This document shows, in pieces, positions 46,255-62,739 of a stretch of DNA of 64,000 nucleotides (position 1 is the stretch's first letter; every line of letters starts with the position of its first letter). Made by a program: the position numbers and the translations under genes. The notes below the pieces were generated by a model that saw nothing but the letters and a program-made list of their open reading frames with translations, had not been told where the DNA came from and made no database searches. This DNA is from Uloborus plumipes (Eukaryota > Arthropoda > Arachnida > Araneae > Uloboridae): positions 24,407 through 88,406 of the forward strand of contig JAXGGA010004442.1 in assembly GCA_038373865.1 (NCBI GenBank), read 5' to 3'.

Positions 46255-46440
46255 TTTGCCCCTGGAAGAACGGCCGACACAGGTTCGGCCGAAGCAAAAA
46301 CTGCTAGAAACGCTGTGACGATACAGGATCGTCGCAGGCAGTTAGGAACCGATTTCTTTGGACGAGCCTGTGTCGGCCGGGCCGGCTTTTACACAAAGTG
46401 CGCGGACGATCCTGTGTCGGTCGGGCCAGCGAATGGGTTA
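46255..46440. other. GC-rich island with repeated ACACAGG/CCTGTGT words
   Basis: CGGCCGACACAGGTTCGGCC, GATACAGGATCGTCG, CGAGCCTGTGTCGGCCGG and GATCCTGTGTCGGTCGG occur in both orientations within 170 bp. It stands out from its AT-rich setting. No gene was recognised. Confidence 0.55.
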
Positions 46441-46919
46441 CACTCGTGCAATGCTAAATTAGCACCTAAGGCTTAAAATTATCTTAGCAAACAAAGTTAA
46501 ATAATGCTGACATCTATAAGTTAACAATGCACTTTTAATTTCGTCTTTAAAAAAAATCGATAGTAGTAGTAGTATAGCAGTACTACCGTAAAATTCTTAA
46601 ACTTACCCGTATGTTATGCACTACAATAGTGTAAACTATTACACACACTAATGTTTTTTAAATATACTTTTGTGTTCAACTCTTAACTACTTGCCAGCTG
46701 TAATTTTGATTAAAGAGTTGAACAAGCATGATATTTCATTGCACAGTTTATCAGTTATGTTGTGTGTTCTTCCAGAAAATGTTGTGAGCAACTTTACGTA
46801 CTATTTTTTTTTTTTTTTTTGCGGGCACCCATGCAGTATCATTTTTTGACAGTTGAAAGGCGGTTTTTGAACCTGAAGGATTAAAGAAATGCACCAAAAT
46901 ATCATTGTTCTATAATAAA

Positions 46920-47105
46920 GAGTAAAATTCCTACTTTTACAGTAATAAACTGTAAAATTTCCACTTCTACTGTAATAAACTGTAAAATTTCCACGACAGT
47001 ACTAAATTGTGAAATTACTAATTTTACAGTTTATTACCTTGCATTTTACAGGTTTAAACTGGAATCTCTGCTGCCAGTATTATACTATTGTTTTTACTGT
47101 ATAAT
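46920..47105. repeat. ACTGTAAAA-type repeat cluster, copy 2
   Basis: Short units containing ACAGTAATAAACTGTAAAAT alternate with CTACTTTTAC-like words. CTGGAATCTCTGCTGCCAGT parallels the 10.5 kb copy. Confidence 0.65.
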
Positions 47106-47109
47106 ACAC

Positions 47110-47614
47110 AGCTTTTTTTTTTTTTTTTTTTCAATTTTTATCTGCTTAAAACTCTTACTTGGAATGGTTTACATACATTTTAGGCTTAAAATAGTTCGCC
47201 GTTGCCATATTTGTTAAGTTATTTAACGTCCTGTTTATGGGATATTTTGCAGATATGTAAGCAAAATGCGACCTTACTTGACTTTTCTTTTGCAAAGTAA
47301 CATTACAGAAGACATCTGTGATCAATTTTAAGCAAATTATTTTAAAATAATTTAATTTTATGAAAAATAAGTTTGCAAAAAAAAATACTTTATGTGGCTA
47401 TACCCATGCTGAATCGTTGCTTGACTGATTCGTCTGAAAATAACTGTCAATAAATAAATTCTGATGTCCAAATAGTGGCTCTAACTGGTTTTCTCAAGAA
47501 GACAGACTATTTAACTTGTGAAACACAGCTTTAATAAAAGGATATGCCCATTACAGGTTTTTGTATGCAGTAACTAACAAGCGTCCCGTTTTTAGGCAAC
47601 TGGGCAGAAATGGG
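47110..47614 (-). mobile_element. TTAA-type MITE, truncated inverted copy
   Basis: This is the reverse complement of the 6.5 kb element over most of its length. Shared blocks include TTTATGGGATATTTTGCAGA and AGTGGCTCTAACTGGTTTTC. The end at 47614 is followed by TTAA, but the other end is lost in a poly-T run. Confidence 0.75.
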
Positions 47615-47618
47615 TTAA

Positions 47619-50600
47619 GTTTCTTCTTTTTAAGTAAAATTAAGAGTTTTAAAATATGATAGTTTTATAGTGTTATATAAACAGTTGAATAAAAAGCATC
47701 GCGCAACCATTTGCAACTAAATGATATTACTTGCTTTAATCAAGGATATTTAAGTCTCATTTCAGGCCCACATCTTTAGCTGCAAGTGATTTTAATACAA
47801 ATGTGCATGGGAAGATCTTTATTTTTCTCTATACTCGAACCTACAAACATACGAGTGCTTCTGTGTGTGAGTTGAAACGTAAATGAAGATAAAATCTTCA
47901 GATTCATTGCTAAAAGCAGTAATTTTCGTAGAGATTTTATTACAGTACATGACAAAATACCGCTCTCTGGTTAATTGTGTTGCCCAGAGGAGTCTTCGTG
48001 TAGTTTGTGTCATCTTAAATACATTTATAAACAAACTTTGCAGAAAGCATTTTTGCTTAAAAATTTTCAACTCTTAGCTACTTTTGAAACGGAAAAATTT
48101 ATAGATAATTATACCTTTTAAAATATTGGAGGAGCTATTTTGTATTCATTTCTCGAGAAAAGGACTTGAAAGATCATGGCTAATAGTTGCATGTTAACGT
48201 CTTTATTCAAAAGTCATCTTTTTAAAAAATGCAAAAGACAAATATGCAATTCCGGAGGGACATCATTACAGAGCATGGGCCCTGGTGCACGTTTCCCGTT
48301 CCTTTTTACCCTAGGAAATTGGAAGATGATTATAAATTGTGGTTACTTGTTCTATCTTAAGGCAGTTTAAAGAATGATATTACTATTGGTAAAATACTGA
48401 TATTTCATTATAAATTGTTTGTGAGAGTGCAACAGAGCTAATATTTAGAAAAATGCTATTTTGAGTCCCAAGAGATTTTTCACTAGTACTTCAATAACTA
48501 GTTTAAAATGTAATTTTCCCCAGAAAGAAAATAAGGTTCTGCTTTCATTCCATCTAATAACAATTTTTTTTTCTTCAGAAAAAATTTCTTTTATATGTCA
48601 AAAATCAGATCGGTAACGTGTCCCCAGTAGCAAAGCTTCGCATGCAAACAGCTTAAGTGCACTTTCTAACTTCCCAAAAAAAAAGCACTTGACAAAAAAG
48701 ATTCTATTTTTAAACCTTTGTTAATATTTTACTTCATTTTTGTTTTAATCGATTTCTGATTTTTTAGGGAGTGCGAAATAAGCGTGTCCCTCAGTTCCAC
48801 ATCAGAGCGGTAACAATAACTTCCGATCTATATTTAGGCTCCCAAAACCATTTCTTTCACCGATACTACATGATACTGAGTACCTGGTGTGATGTTTTAT
48901 CGCATCGTAATTAAAAATTTGCATTTCTGCATCTAAAACTGCAGGTAAGATTTTTTAAAGTGATTTTCTAAAATGTGTGTCATTTAAGTCATCAGATCGG
49001 TAACACTAGCTAAAGCGCGCAGTTTTTAGTATTTTAAAAGTTATTTTACATATAAGTATAGTCCTTTATTACGAGTGAAAAAAACTACGTGTTTGATTTT
49101 GGTTTAGCGCGATCGACTCGGAAATAAAAAATAATCTTTGTTGGTTTGTCAGATCGGTAACAGTCAGAGCGGTAACATTGAAAAACAGCGAATATGTTAC
49201 CGAACTAACTCTCACGTTTCAGAATTATTAAAAAGCAAAAAACAGGTTTTAGCCATATATATTGAATATTTTTGAATTCAAGAAATTAAACTTCCTGCAA
49301 CTAATTATAGTAAAGCAAGCAGCAGAGATATGTGTTGAAAAGTTTTTGATTAATATTAAGTTAACAACAAAATTGTTTTCATTTAAGAAAAACAGCAGTA
49401 TGAGATTCACGCTTTTAAAAATGTTGAACGAAAGCAACGAACGCATATTTATTTACAGGGTATTGAAAAACAAATCTTGCCGAAACAAAAAGAATAAAAA
49501 AATTCCGATGTTTACATTTTTTTATTTGTGCTTAGTAAAAGTAGTTAGTTGAACTGACTTTTTAAACAGAATTCATAAATAAGCTTTCTTTCTTTTATCA
49601 AAAATAACACTTCAAATAAAAATATAGGTCCTATTGACGTAGCTTTTACTTTTCTGTTTAAGTTGAAATTATTAAGACTTGTAAATCTGATTTCTAGCTT
49701 TAATTTTTATTCTTTATAAATACTTAAGGCTTTTCTTTTTTTATCAATTCTGAAATCCCACCAAAAAATTTTCGGAACTCTAGTAGTAATAACAGAATAT
49801 TGTGTACGTTTAATGTTCTTAATTTTTAACGTTTTCTGAATTTTAAATTCGATACTAGCTACTTGTTCTAAAACTTCTTTAAATCATAAATATCCAAAAT
49901 ACCTGGACGAGCTTGCAATTCATTATCTTAAACAAAAACCCGATCCCCAAAGGAACTCAGAGTAACTTCATTAAAAGTCTTCATTTTTATTACTCACGCT
50001 TTGATTTTCTTAATTTCATCAATTCAAAACTAAATTCATTAGCATAAATAAATCAGAAAAAAAATCACTCAGCTTAGTTCTTCTGTTTATTACATTACTA
50101 CTCGAACATTTAAAAAAGAACTCTCACCACAAAAAAATGAGAACCAAGATAAAATGTCAAGTCCGATGCAGACGCTGTACTAATTTTATCTCCTCATCTG
50201 AGCAAAAGATTACGAGAAATGACGATAATTGAGTCCTCTAATAAGATTAGAAGAATAAAGAAGGAAGGGAATGAAAGAATTATCTTCTACATTGAATATT
50301 ACGAATTCCTCCGCCTTTTTCATGTTTTCCAAGTCCAAGCAAAAGAAAAAAAAAGCCTATGCTTTGCTTCATTGTTCGTTGCTTTTTCATCCAATGAATT
50401 TCCCTCATCGCACAAACAATCAAAATTTTCTAATAATTCTTCTGAAGACTGAAAGAAGAATTGAAACACCGGTATTCTCTTGAAAATACTTCTAAAGAAC
50501 TACACTTTTTTAAGTTCACGGAAGATTTAATAAATTAGTTCTGACGTTGGAAAAGAATGAAAAATAGTTCAAGTAAATTATTATTTAGCTGATTATGTTT

Positions 50601-51359
50601 TGCATTTAGATGCACGTACAAATCTTAAAGTACGAGTATTTGCAAAAACAAAACGATAAAAAAATATTTTCACTCAAAAATTCTTGTAGTGGCTTTTTGA
50701 GTATTGTGTTTCACTCTTATATTTTATTTACCGAGGGATACATTTTATTAAATTCGTTAATCAGTAATGGACAGAATAACTAAAGATAATTTTACGTTTG
50801 AATGAATTAAAAAAGCACTGTTGTGGAGCTTGTAATTTCGGTGTTTCACTAAAGCATGCCCTGTAGGGTACAGCGAGGGAAGACATCTAATTTCCAATTT
50901 TATTCTACATAAAATAGGGCATTGATTTTCTTTTTAGCAAACAAATTTATCAAAAAAATATGGATTTTTGTGATTGGTAAAAGAATAAGAATCGCTTTGA
51001 AAAACATTTTTTTACCTCCGAGAATTAATAACTTCAAAACGTTTGCATTTCGGTATCTTACCCCAATCTTGGGAAATGAAAATATTGTATTTTTTAATTT
51101 CGTAAAAATGCAGGCAAAACTTCTTTAAAAAATACAGTATTGAAAGAAGATATGTGGATGCAAAACATCTAATTGCAAAAAGAAAAAGAAAAAACAAAGC
51201 AATTTTATTTATAATCACAAAGCTACTGTAAAACATCTTTTAATGTAAAATTGCCGAATTGAGTTAGAAAAATCCACTTTTTATTTCGGGAGACCATTTT
51301 ATTCAATGAACTACAACAACTAAAAATGTTCCATTCTAATATTAACCAAAATTAGTCAT
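47619..51359. other. AT-rich non-coding sequence
   Basis: Apart from the CAGATCGGTAAC motifs, only short open frames without domains. Confidence 0.5.
48606..49175 (+). repeat. Five spaced CAGATCGGTAAC/CAGAGCGGTAAC motifs
   Basis: The 12 bp word occurs at 48606, 48803, 48993, 49150 and 49164, with T or G at one position. A reversed GTTACCG is near 49197. The intervening sequence is AT-rich and not clearly repeated. Confidence 0.7.
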
Positions 51360-52830
51360 TACACAAATAAAAATATATTGCTTACTTTTAGTAAGAAAAT
51401 TTTGACCCAAAATATCCAATTGTCAAAGGGTACGAAAGTAACAAACCATTGAGTACAATTTGCCTCATTGTGCAAAAAAAGATCAATTCAATAGTAACAA
51501 GATCATAACCCAATTCTTTCTGGATACGCTCTATCTTCTCGTATGTTACCAAAACACACCCCCCAAAAAAACCTCAATAGATTTCGTCGCCACAAGTCAT
51601 CAACGTCGAAAATTTTATTGGAGCATATGTGTGATTTATTCCTGAGTGAAAACATGGCCACAGAAAGCGATAGCTTTTAGAGGGGGGGGGGGATATTGCG
51701 AAAATAGTAAAAAGAAGTTGATTCTTATTAGACGCCGAAGTGCTGTAATATTTTTAAGATACTACTTTCACCGTTCACATTCAATTCACTTAAATACAGA
51801 TCGAAACTTTCCAATTAGGGTCGTCTAAAAAATTCTACTCAAATTTTTATTTTACCTATTTTTATTTATTTATAAAACAAGTATTCAAAAAAATATTTCT
51901 TCGCTTTAGGAATACAATTTTGGTACAAAATATCCGATTGTCAAAGGGTACGAAAGTAACAAGCCATTGAATACAATTTGCCTCGTTGTGAAAAAAAAAA
52001 AATCAAATCAATAGTAACAAGATCATAACCCAATTCTCCTTCTGGTTAAGCTCTATCTTCTCGTATGTTACCAAAACGCACCCGAAAAAACCTTCAACAG
52101 ATTTCATCGCCGCATTTTAACAATGTCATTAATTTTATTGGAGCATATGTGTGATTTATTGCTGGGTGAAAGCATGGCCACAGAACAGCGATAGCTCTTA
52201 GAGGGGGGGGGGATATTGCGAAAATAATAAAAGGAAGTTGATTCTTATAAAACGCCGAAGTAATCATTTCAAGAGACCACTTTCACCGAAATTCACATTC
52301 AATTCATAAAAAACAGATAGAAACTTTCCAATCAGGATCATCTCAAAAATTCTACTCAAATTTTACTTTTTGTCTATTTTTTATTATATAACATTAGTTA
52401 TAAAACAAGTATAAAAAAATATTTCCTGGTTTTAGAAAGACAATTTTGGTACAAAAAGTCCGATTGCCAAAGGGTACGAAGGTAACAAGCCGTTGAGTAC
52501 AATTTGCCTCATTGCGCAAAAAAAAGAGATCACTTCAACAGTAACAAGATCATAAGGCAATTCTTTCTAACTTCTCGTATGCTACCAAAACGCACCCGAA
52601 AAAACCTTCAATAGATTTCGTCGCCGCAATTTATCAATGTCATAAATTTTATTGGAGCATATGTGTGATTTATTGCTGGGTGAAAACATGGCCGCAGAAC
52701 AGCGACTGCTCTTAGAGGGGGAAAAATATTGCGAAAATAATAAAAGGAAGTTGATTCTTATAAGACGCCGAAGTGCTGTTATCTTTTGAAGAGACCACTT
52801 TCGCCGAAGTCGCAAATCAGGTCGACAATT
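51360..52830 (+). repeat. Three tandem copies of a ~520 bp unit
   Basis: GTCAAAGGGTACGAAAGTAA occurs at 51423 and 51940, with a close variant at about 52466. Each unit then has AGTAACAAGATCATAA, TTTTATTGGAGCATATGTGT and GGAAGTTGATTCTTAT. Each carries a G-tract, shortest in the third copy. Copies differ by small changes, and no long ORF is shared. Confidence 0.85.
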
Positions 52831-55800
52831 TTTCCGAAGAGTTAAGCAAACATTTTTTGCGTTATTTTTTATCTCTTTCTTTTTTTTCTTCCTCCGTTTG
52901 TGTGGTGAATACACTTATTGGCTTCATAAAGAAAGTGTTATACAATAAAGTGCTGCTTTGAGTGTCACTTTTGAGACACAAAGGGATGAACTACTGTGGA
53001 AGATTTTTTTTTTCCTATTTTGAATTACGATCACAACTCAAAACTAAAGCAAAAATGCGATGCTAACTATTCAACCCTACACTGCATGATTTTTTGTTCT
53101 TTTAAAGACTTATATATGTTTTTTAGTGTAATAAGAAAACATTGGAATACATTTTTAAAAAATTAATTGAGAATATATCGTTATATTTGCTTTAAAGACA
53201 CCTAATACTTGCTTTTCATGCTTGAGTTGCCTTATGCATGGTCATAAGGAAAAATAGTCCATGTATCCAATTGGCAACGCTATGCAGTGTAGGTTAATGA
53301 CAGTAAGAGGTGTAAGAATTATGAACCCCACTCCGAAAATAGTCTAATTATTCTTCTTTTTTATAAATATTATTAATTTATGAACAATACATATGAACAA
53401 TACAACAAGGGAGCAAAAAACACAATGATAATTTGAGAAAAATTAGCGATTAAAGTCTCAACTCAGAATACTTGATTAATTTATAAACTAAACATAATTA
53501 CAAAAAAGGCGCAAGGTATTACAGCACAATGGAAATGTCCCATCACAACGTTTTGGTACTTGACGGATTTTTTTCGTTAACTATTTATACATAGTATTAA
53601 ATTTATTTATTTCCTTATGTACTTATTTGCTTTTGTGTGTTTATTTATTAATAATTTCTTTTAATTATTTAAATTAATTTATTCATGTATGTATTTATTC
53701 ATTTATTTTGTAAAAGTTCATATCACACGGTAGACACTTTTTTAATTACCGCGATAGAAATAATTTGCTGATTAATAATTCGAATTTAAGAGTTTTTTTC
53801 TATAATTATGTATTTGACAACTTTAATTGACAAAAAATATGATAGGGAAACTTGAGGATATCACCAACTGTAGGATATAGAATACTTATTTTTACACGAA
53901 ATTCAACAGAGATAAAATGACTTTTTTTTCATAACAACATTTCAATAAATGTACAGATTTAGCGTTTACATAATTATAACTAAAATTAATAATTTCTTAT
54001 TAAAACTATTACATTTCTCTCAAATTATTTTGGCAGAATGTATGCCATTTCAAGTTATCTTTCAATAACAACTGTGTTTTCAAAAGTTTGCTAATACGTA
54101 AAATGATATGCAGTATTAAATTATTAAACATTATTGTTCTTATTTTTCAGAGTTCTTGATTTGGATATTAGTTTCAATTAAGTTGTTTTTAGCGTTACAA
54201 ATCAAGCTGTATTTAAGAACCTCTAATGGCTTAGGAAAACATTTTAAATCCAGTGTGTACAAATGTAGATATTATTTTAAAAACGCGTTTCACTACTTTA
54301 TTGACCGGTTTTCATAAAAATATCATATTCTAAAGCTAAAGGAACCAGTAATATAAAAGAAATCTTTATAACCATAAACTTGAATCGTTTTCACAAAAGA
54401 GTTCTTCATACTAAACATTTCAGTTTTAGTACTTTCAGAATTACACTTTACATTTATGACTGTTTGGAAGCCAAAGTATGATTTTTAATGCACCTGGAGC
54501 TCTTCAAGGAAAAAGGCTAAACGATAATGAAAAAAATAACTACCGTTTTCTCTTTCCTTTTATGCACACTTAATCCTTTTAAAAACAAATTAAGGAAAGA
54601 ATATAAAAGCAATTTCCTGCGTCTAAAGAGCAATTCAAAACACAATTTCTGACGATAATTTATTTTGAAGAAATATAGTGTACTAGGAAGTCAGGAAGAA
54701 TTTTCACTAGTATGTTTTTTCTAGTTTTATGCACTTCCACTGTTTTTATTTTTTTCGGTATACCACTTTGAAATGCTTGTTCCAATTTGCATTATATTCA
54801 GTTCGTATTTGATTTTCTTTTTTTTCTCTTTTTTTTTTTCATTGTTTACATTTCTGGAAATTTCATTTTGAAAATATTGCTTCTTAATTTTCATTATTTG
54901 AATGTATTTACTTAATTATTCCTCATTATTCAATATATTAGCATGGGCAAGTAAAGAAGCATCGACAAAAATCAGTTTCAGAGTTATTTGAAAAAGCAAA
55001 AATGCGTTCCGGAGCCTCCCCCCCCCCCCCTTTTATGTGAATGTTGAAATGTTGAAATTTGACGTTACGTTCATGCTTTATTTTTCAGGGAAACTCAATA
55101 AGCATGCTTGTACAGTGAAATTAAAGAAAAGAAAAATAATAACAGCAAATGCTTTAGAATCTGGGAAATAACAAGAATAAATATAACAAACTTTTAAAAA
55201 CTTGTCCATGTCGTCATTTCAATATCGGTTTTCAATACAAATGACTTTGTTTACACTTCTTGTGGGTTATTTCTTCAAGTCCACAGTTTAAATATTTTAA
55301 TGTTTATTAAATCTTCCAACTGGATTAAAACATTTGTTCTTCGCTGTATTGCTTCTGTTTTACAAATCATTCAAAAAATTTAAAGCTTCCACGTCAAATT
55401 GTTAAAAGGCGTGGTCAAATTTTCGTTCCGGAAAATCCTCTACTTCCTTTCATTTTAAATCATTCACTTGGCAGTAAAAATGTATTTAGCTACAGTTTAT
55501 ATTCTCAAAAGCCAAAGTCTCTATTCGAGTATCACAGTACATAAATAACAAAAATGCGTTTTGAAAACATTTTTTGTAAAATCTTATTTTGCACTTTTTA
55601 GACATCGAAAATACTTTATTTACTCTTATACTGAAAATATTACCAGAAAAAAGTAGCTAAACCTTTCAATTAAAGCAGTCAATGATGGCTCCCTAAAGTT
55701 TTATTAAAATTAGTCCCAAAATTAATTCAAAATGTCAACACGGCTTCAATTGAGACAGTTTAAAATATTTCCATTCCTGAGTCAAGGCTGGCAACAAAAA

Positions 55801-57479
55801 GAATTTCGACTAGCATCGAACATTTTGATTTGAAGTCATTTACAAAAAAAAAATAAATAAATAAACAGAATTACCTTACACAAAGTTCCTTTTTCCCCCC
55901 GTTTGAAAGTACTCCTCTCATGAACCAAGTATAGAACTTCAAAGGAATAGAAATTGCTCGATTTATGAGACCATAGTGGCCCGGCGTCTTAAGAAAGCAC
56001 TTATTTTAAGTGACCATTTTGAAGAAGGCAGTAACCACCTAAACCCAGCTTTCACATCGGGTAAGTAAAAGGCCACTCTACCCCAACGGTCTGAGTCATT
56101 ATAAAAACTTTTTGAACGGCAAATCCAATATTTTTTTAAAGAAAAATGTATTTCTTAAGAAAGCTTATTATTTTATGCTTTCCTCTCTTTTCCAAATGGA
56201 TTTCTCTGCATTGTGAACTCCGGTAAAGATATTTCCGATTTCAGCTAACTTAATTGTGGAATGTTTTGCCCAATATTTTGAAAGAAATTGCTTTTTAAAG
56301 AAATTATATCATGGATGGATCATTTAAAATGAAAGAAGACTTCTGAAAAATACACATCGCAGTAGGAGCTCGATTCTTTCTGATGTTATTGCTTCATTTG
56401 ATGAAAATTGTAGAAACCCATAAACATTGCTTGCATTTATGGGTAACAGAACCTGGGCAATAAAGTTAAACATAAAAAATAGTTTTCATTTAAACATTGC
56501 AATTTTTTCTTAGAAATAACAGTAAGAAAAATTTATTTCCGGTCATCGTGCGTTATGTTTAGGATATATCAAGCTTTTTTTTTTTTTTTTTTGCCTCCCG
56601 AAACATTATAGATATATACTTAAAACATGTTGCTTTTCTTTTGGCATTGAAATAAATAAAAGTACCATAAATGAAAGTATCATGCGCCAAATATAATCTT
56701 TGTGATGAGCTTACGGAAGCAAATTGGCCGCTATAACTGTATATTTGCAACCGCTCACTACTTTTTTTTTCTGTGCGTATGTTTCGTAGTACCAAATCTA
56801 TGAAATCATCAGCAGTAACATGACGGGGTGCGATATTTTCCCCTTTTCATTACATTTTATTCTTGCCAAGAAATTGAAAAATGAGGTGGGAAAACTCACA
56901 TGCCTTAACGGTACCTAAATGGAAAGTTTACTTAATTTTGAATGCATCATTTAGCTTGCAGTTACAATCTCCAATTAATGAAAAGTAAATTTTCAAACCC
57001 ACTTATAAAAAGAGTTGACAAGTGAAAATACATTTATCGGATTCCTTTTAATTCCAGACGACAAGATCAACAATATTTCCCCTCTAATCATTACCAAGAT
57101 ACTACCTTCTCCATCTCCATCCCGTTTCTTTTAGTCCATACAATCATTCCCTGTTTTCTGCATCTTTGTCATCGATGGGAGATCGACCTCTTCCATGTTC
57201 CAAGTCCCCCCCAATCGTTGTCATCGAGACCTGGAACAGCAGCTGCAAGAACGCCCACGTTGTTCGATATCGTTGATCGCGTCATTCCCCGCCAAAATTG
57301 ACGAGGCGGGAAAAACGAAGACACAAGAAATCACGTAGGGTACAGAATGGTCCTTTGGATGTATGTGTGGCTATCCGGTGTCTTATTAGTGAGAAGTTCC
57401 TGCAGTTGTGGTGGAGTCTCAATGTCAAGATCCCTTCCTTGTCCACAACTATATAAGTTTGAGGTTTTTATTTCAGAAT
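52831..57479. other. Long AT-rich non-coding stretch
   Basis: No gene recognised. Poly-C at 55018-55030, poly-T near 56576, and a GC-richer patch at 57060-57310. Confidence 0.5.
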
Positions 57480-57775
57480 TGCAGCATTTCATGACAGGGA
57501 AACCTGTAAAAACTACTGTGAAAAAATATTTTTGCAGTATAATACAGCTAATTTTATAGTAATAAAATGTAAAAAATGCTAATTTTGCAGTAACAAACTG
57601 TAAAATTTCCAATTTTGCAGTACTAAACTGAAAAATTGCTACTTTTAAAGTAAAAAACTGTAAATTTGCTAGTTTTACAGTTCATAACTGTACATTTTAC
57701 AGTTTTAAATTTTTAATTTGGCTGTCAGAATTATACTGTAAAAAAAAAAAAAAAAAAATGTTCATTTTTTGCAGT
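57480..57775. repeat. ACTGTAAAA-type repeat cluster, copy 3
   Basis: About 30 bp units of TTTTGCAGTAACAAACTGTA type repeat five or more times, ending in poly-A and TTTTTTGCAGTGTAG. It belongs to the same family as the 10.4 and 46.9 kb clusters. Confidence 0.65.
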
Positions 57776-58159
57776 GTAGCTGCCCACAAGAAGCATTCGC
57801 ACTTGACAGCTATTAATTTAAAAATTAAATTTTTTGTTATATTTTTTTTCGGTAAAGTGGGTTGTTATTTTTATCCGATTTAAAATAAAAGGAAATCATG
57901 CTTTACTTTCGTAGTTTAAAGAGTACTTAAGGAAACAAAAATCAAAAAAAGAAAGCAACTTTAAGAAATATTATTTATGCTAAGTTTCTATGCCAAAATA
58001 TTTTCTTTTCTGGTAGTTTTAACGCAACAGAACAGCTATGGCATAAAATCCTACAATGAATTTCGATTATATGTTCTTGGAAATTAAGATCAAAATTAAC
58101 CGATGAAAAAAAGCGAATAAAAAGCGATATTATCAATACCAGAATCGAACCTCAGATCT
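57776..58159. other. AT-rich non-coding sequence
   Basis: Nothing recognised. Confidence 0.5.
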
Positions 58160-58845
58160 TAGGTCAGTTTTTTTGGCTCTCTTTTCTCTATAAGAGGATT
58201 TCTGCCTCCAGCTCGTTTAATTCCTACTCCATGCTGAAGAGTGCCAAAAAGCACGAAACTGCAGTTTATGGATGGAATAAACAGGTTAGTTTTGTATTGC
58301 ATGTTTTTGCCTTAGCCCTGGCTTAGGGGCGGTTACTTACTGCTTTATATCCGAGCTTGCTTCAAAATTTACGAGTTGTACCGTACCGAGTGCAGTCGCT
58401 CACTGGTATTCTAATTTCATATTAGCTGCCAGTTTTTTTGGCTCTCTTTGCTCCATAAGAGGATTTCTGCCTCCAGCTCGTTTAATTCCTACTCCATGCT
58501 GCAGAGTGCCAAAAAGCACGAAACTGCAGTTTATGGATGGAATAAACAGGTTAGTTTTGTATTGCATGTTTCTGCCTTAGCCCTGGCTTAGGGGCTGTTA
58601 CTTACTGCTTTATACCCGAGCTTTGCCTCAAAATTTACGAGTTGTACCGTACCGAGTGCAGTCACGCACTGGTATTCTGATTTCACATTAGCTACCAGTT
58701 TTTTTTTTTTTTTTTGGCTCTCTTTGCTCTATAAGAGGATTTCTGCCTCCAGCTCGTTTAGTTATAATTCCATGCTGACGAGTGCCAAAAGCACAAAACT
58801 GTAGTCCATGGATGGAACAAACGAGTTGGTGATGTATTTCATGAT
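58160..58845 (+). repeat. Tandem repeat, about 2.5 units of about 265 bp
   Basis: ATAAGAGGATTTCTGCCTCC starts near 58190, 58455 and 58731. Each unit continues with a CATGCTGA-AGTGCC block, GGAATAAACAGGTTAGTTTT and CTTAGGGGC-GTTACTTACTG. The last unit is cut short and has a longer poly-T. Confidence 0.88.

Positions 58846-62739
<3,894 letters not shown>

Noticed and set aside
56015..56085. A peptide resembling part of a THAP domain followed by GTAAGT
   Set aside because: The similarity covers only about 20 residues, with no zinc ligands or acceptor upstream.
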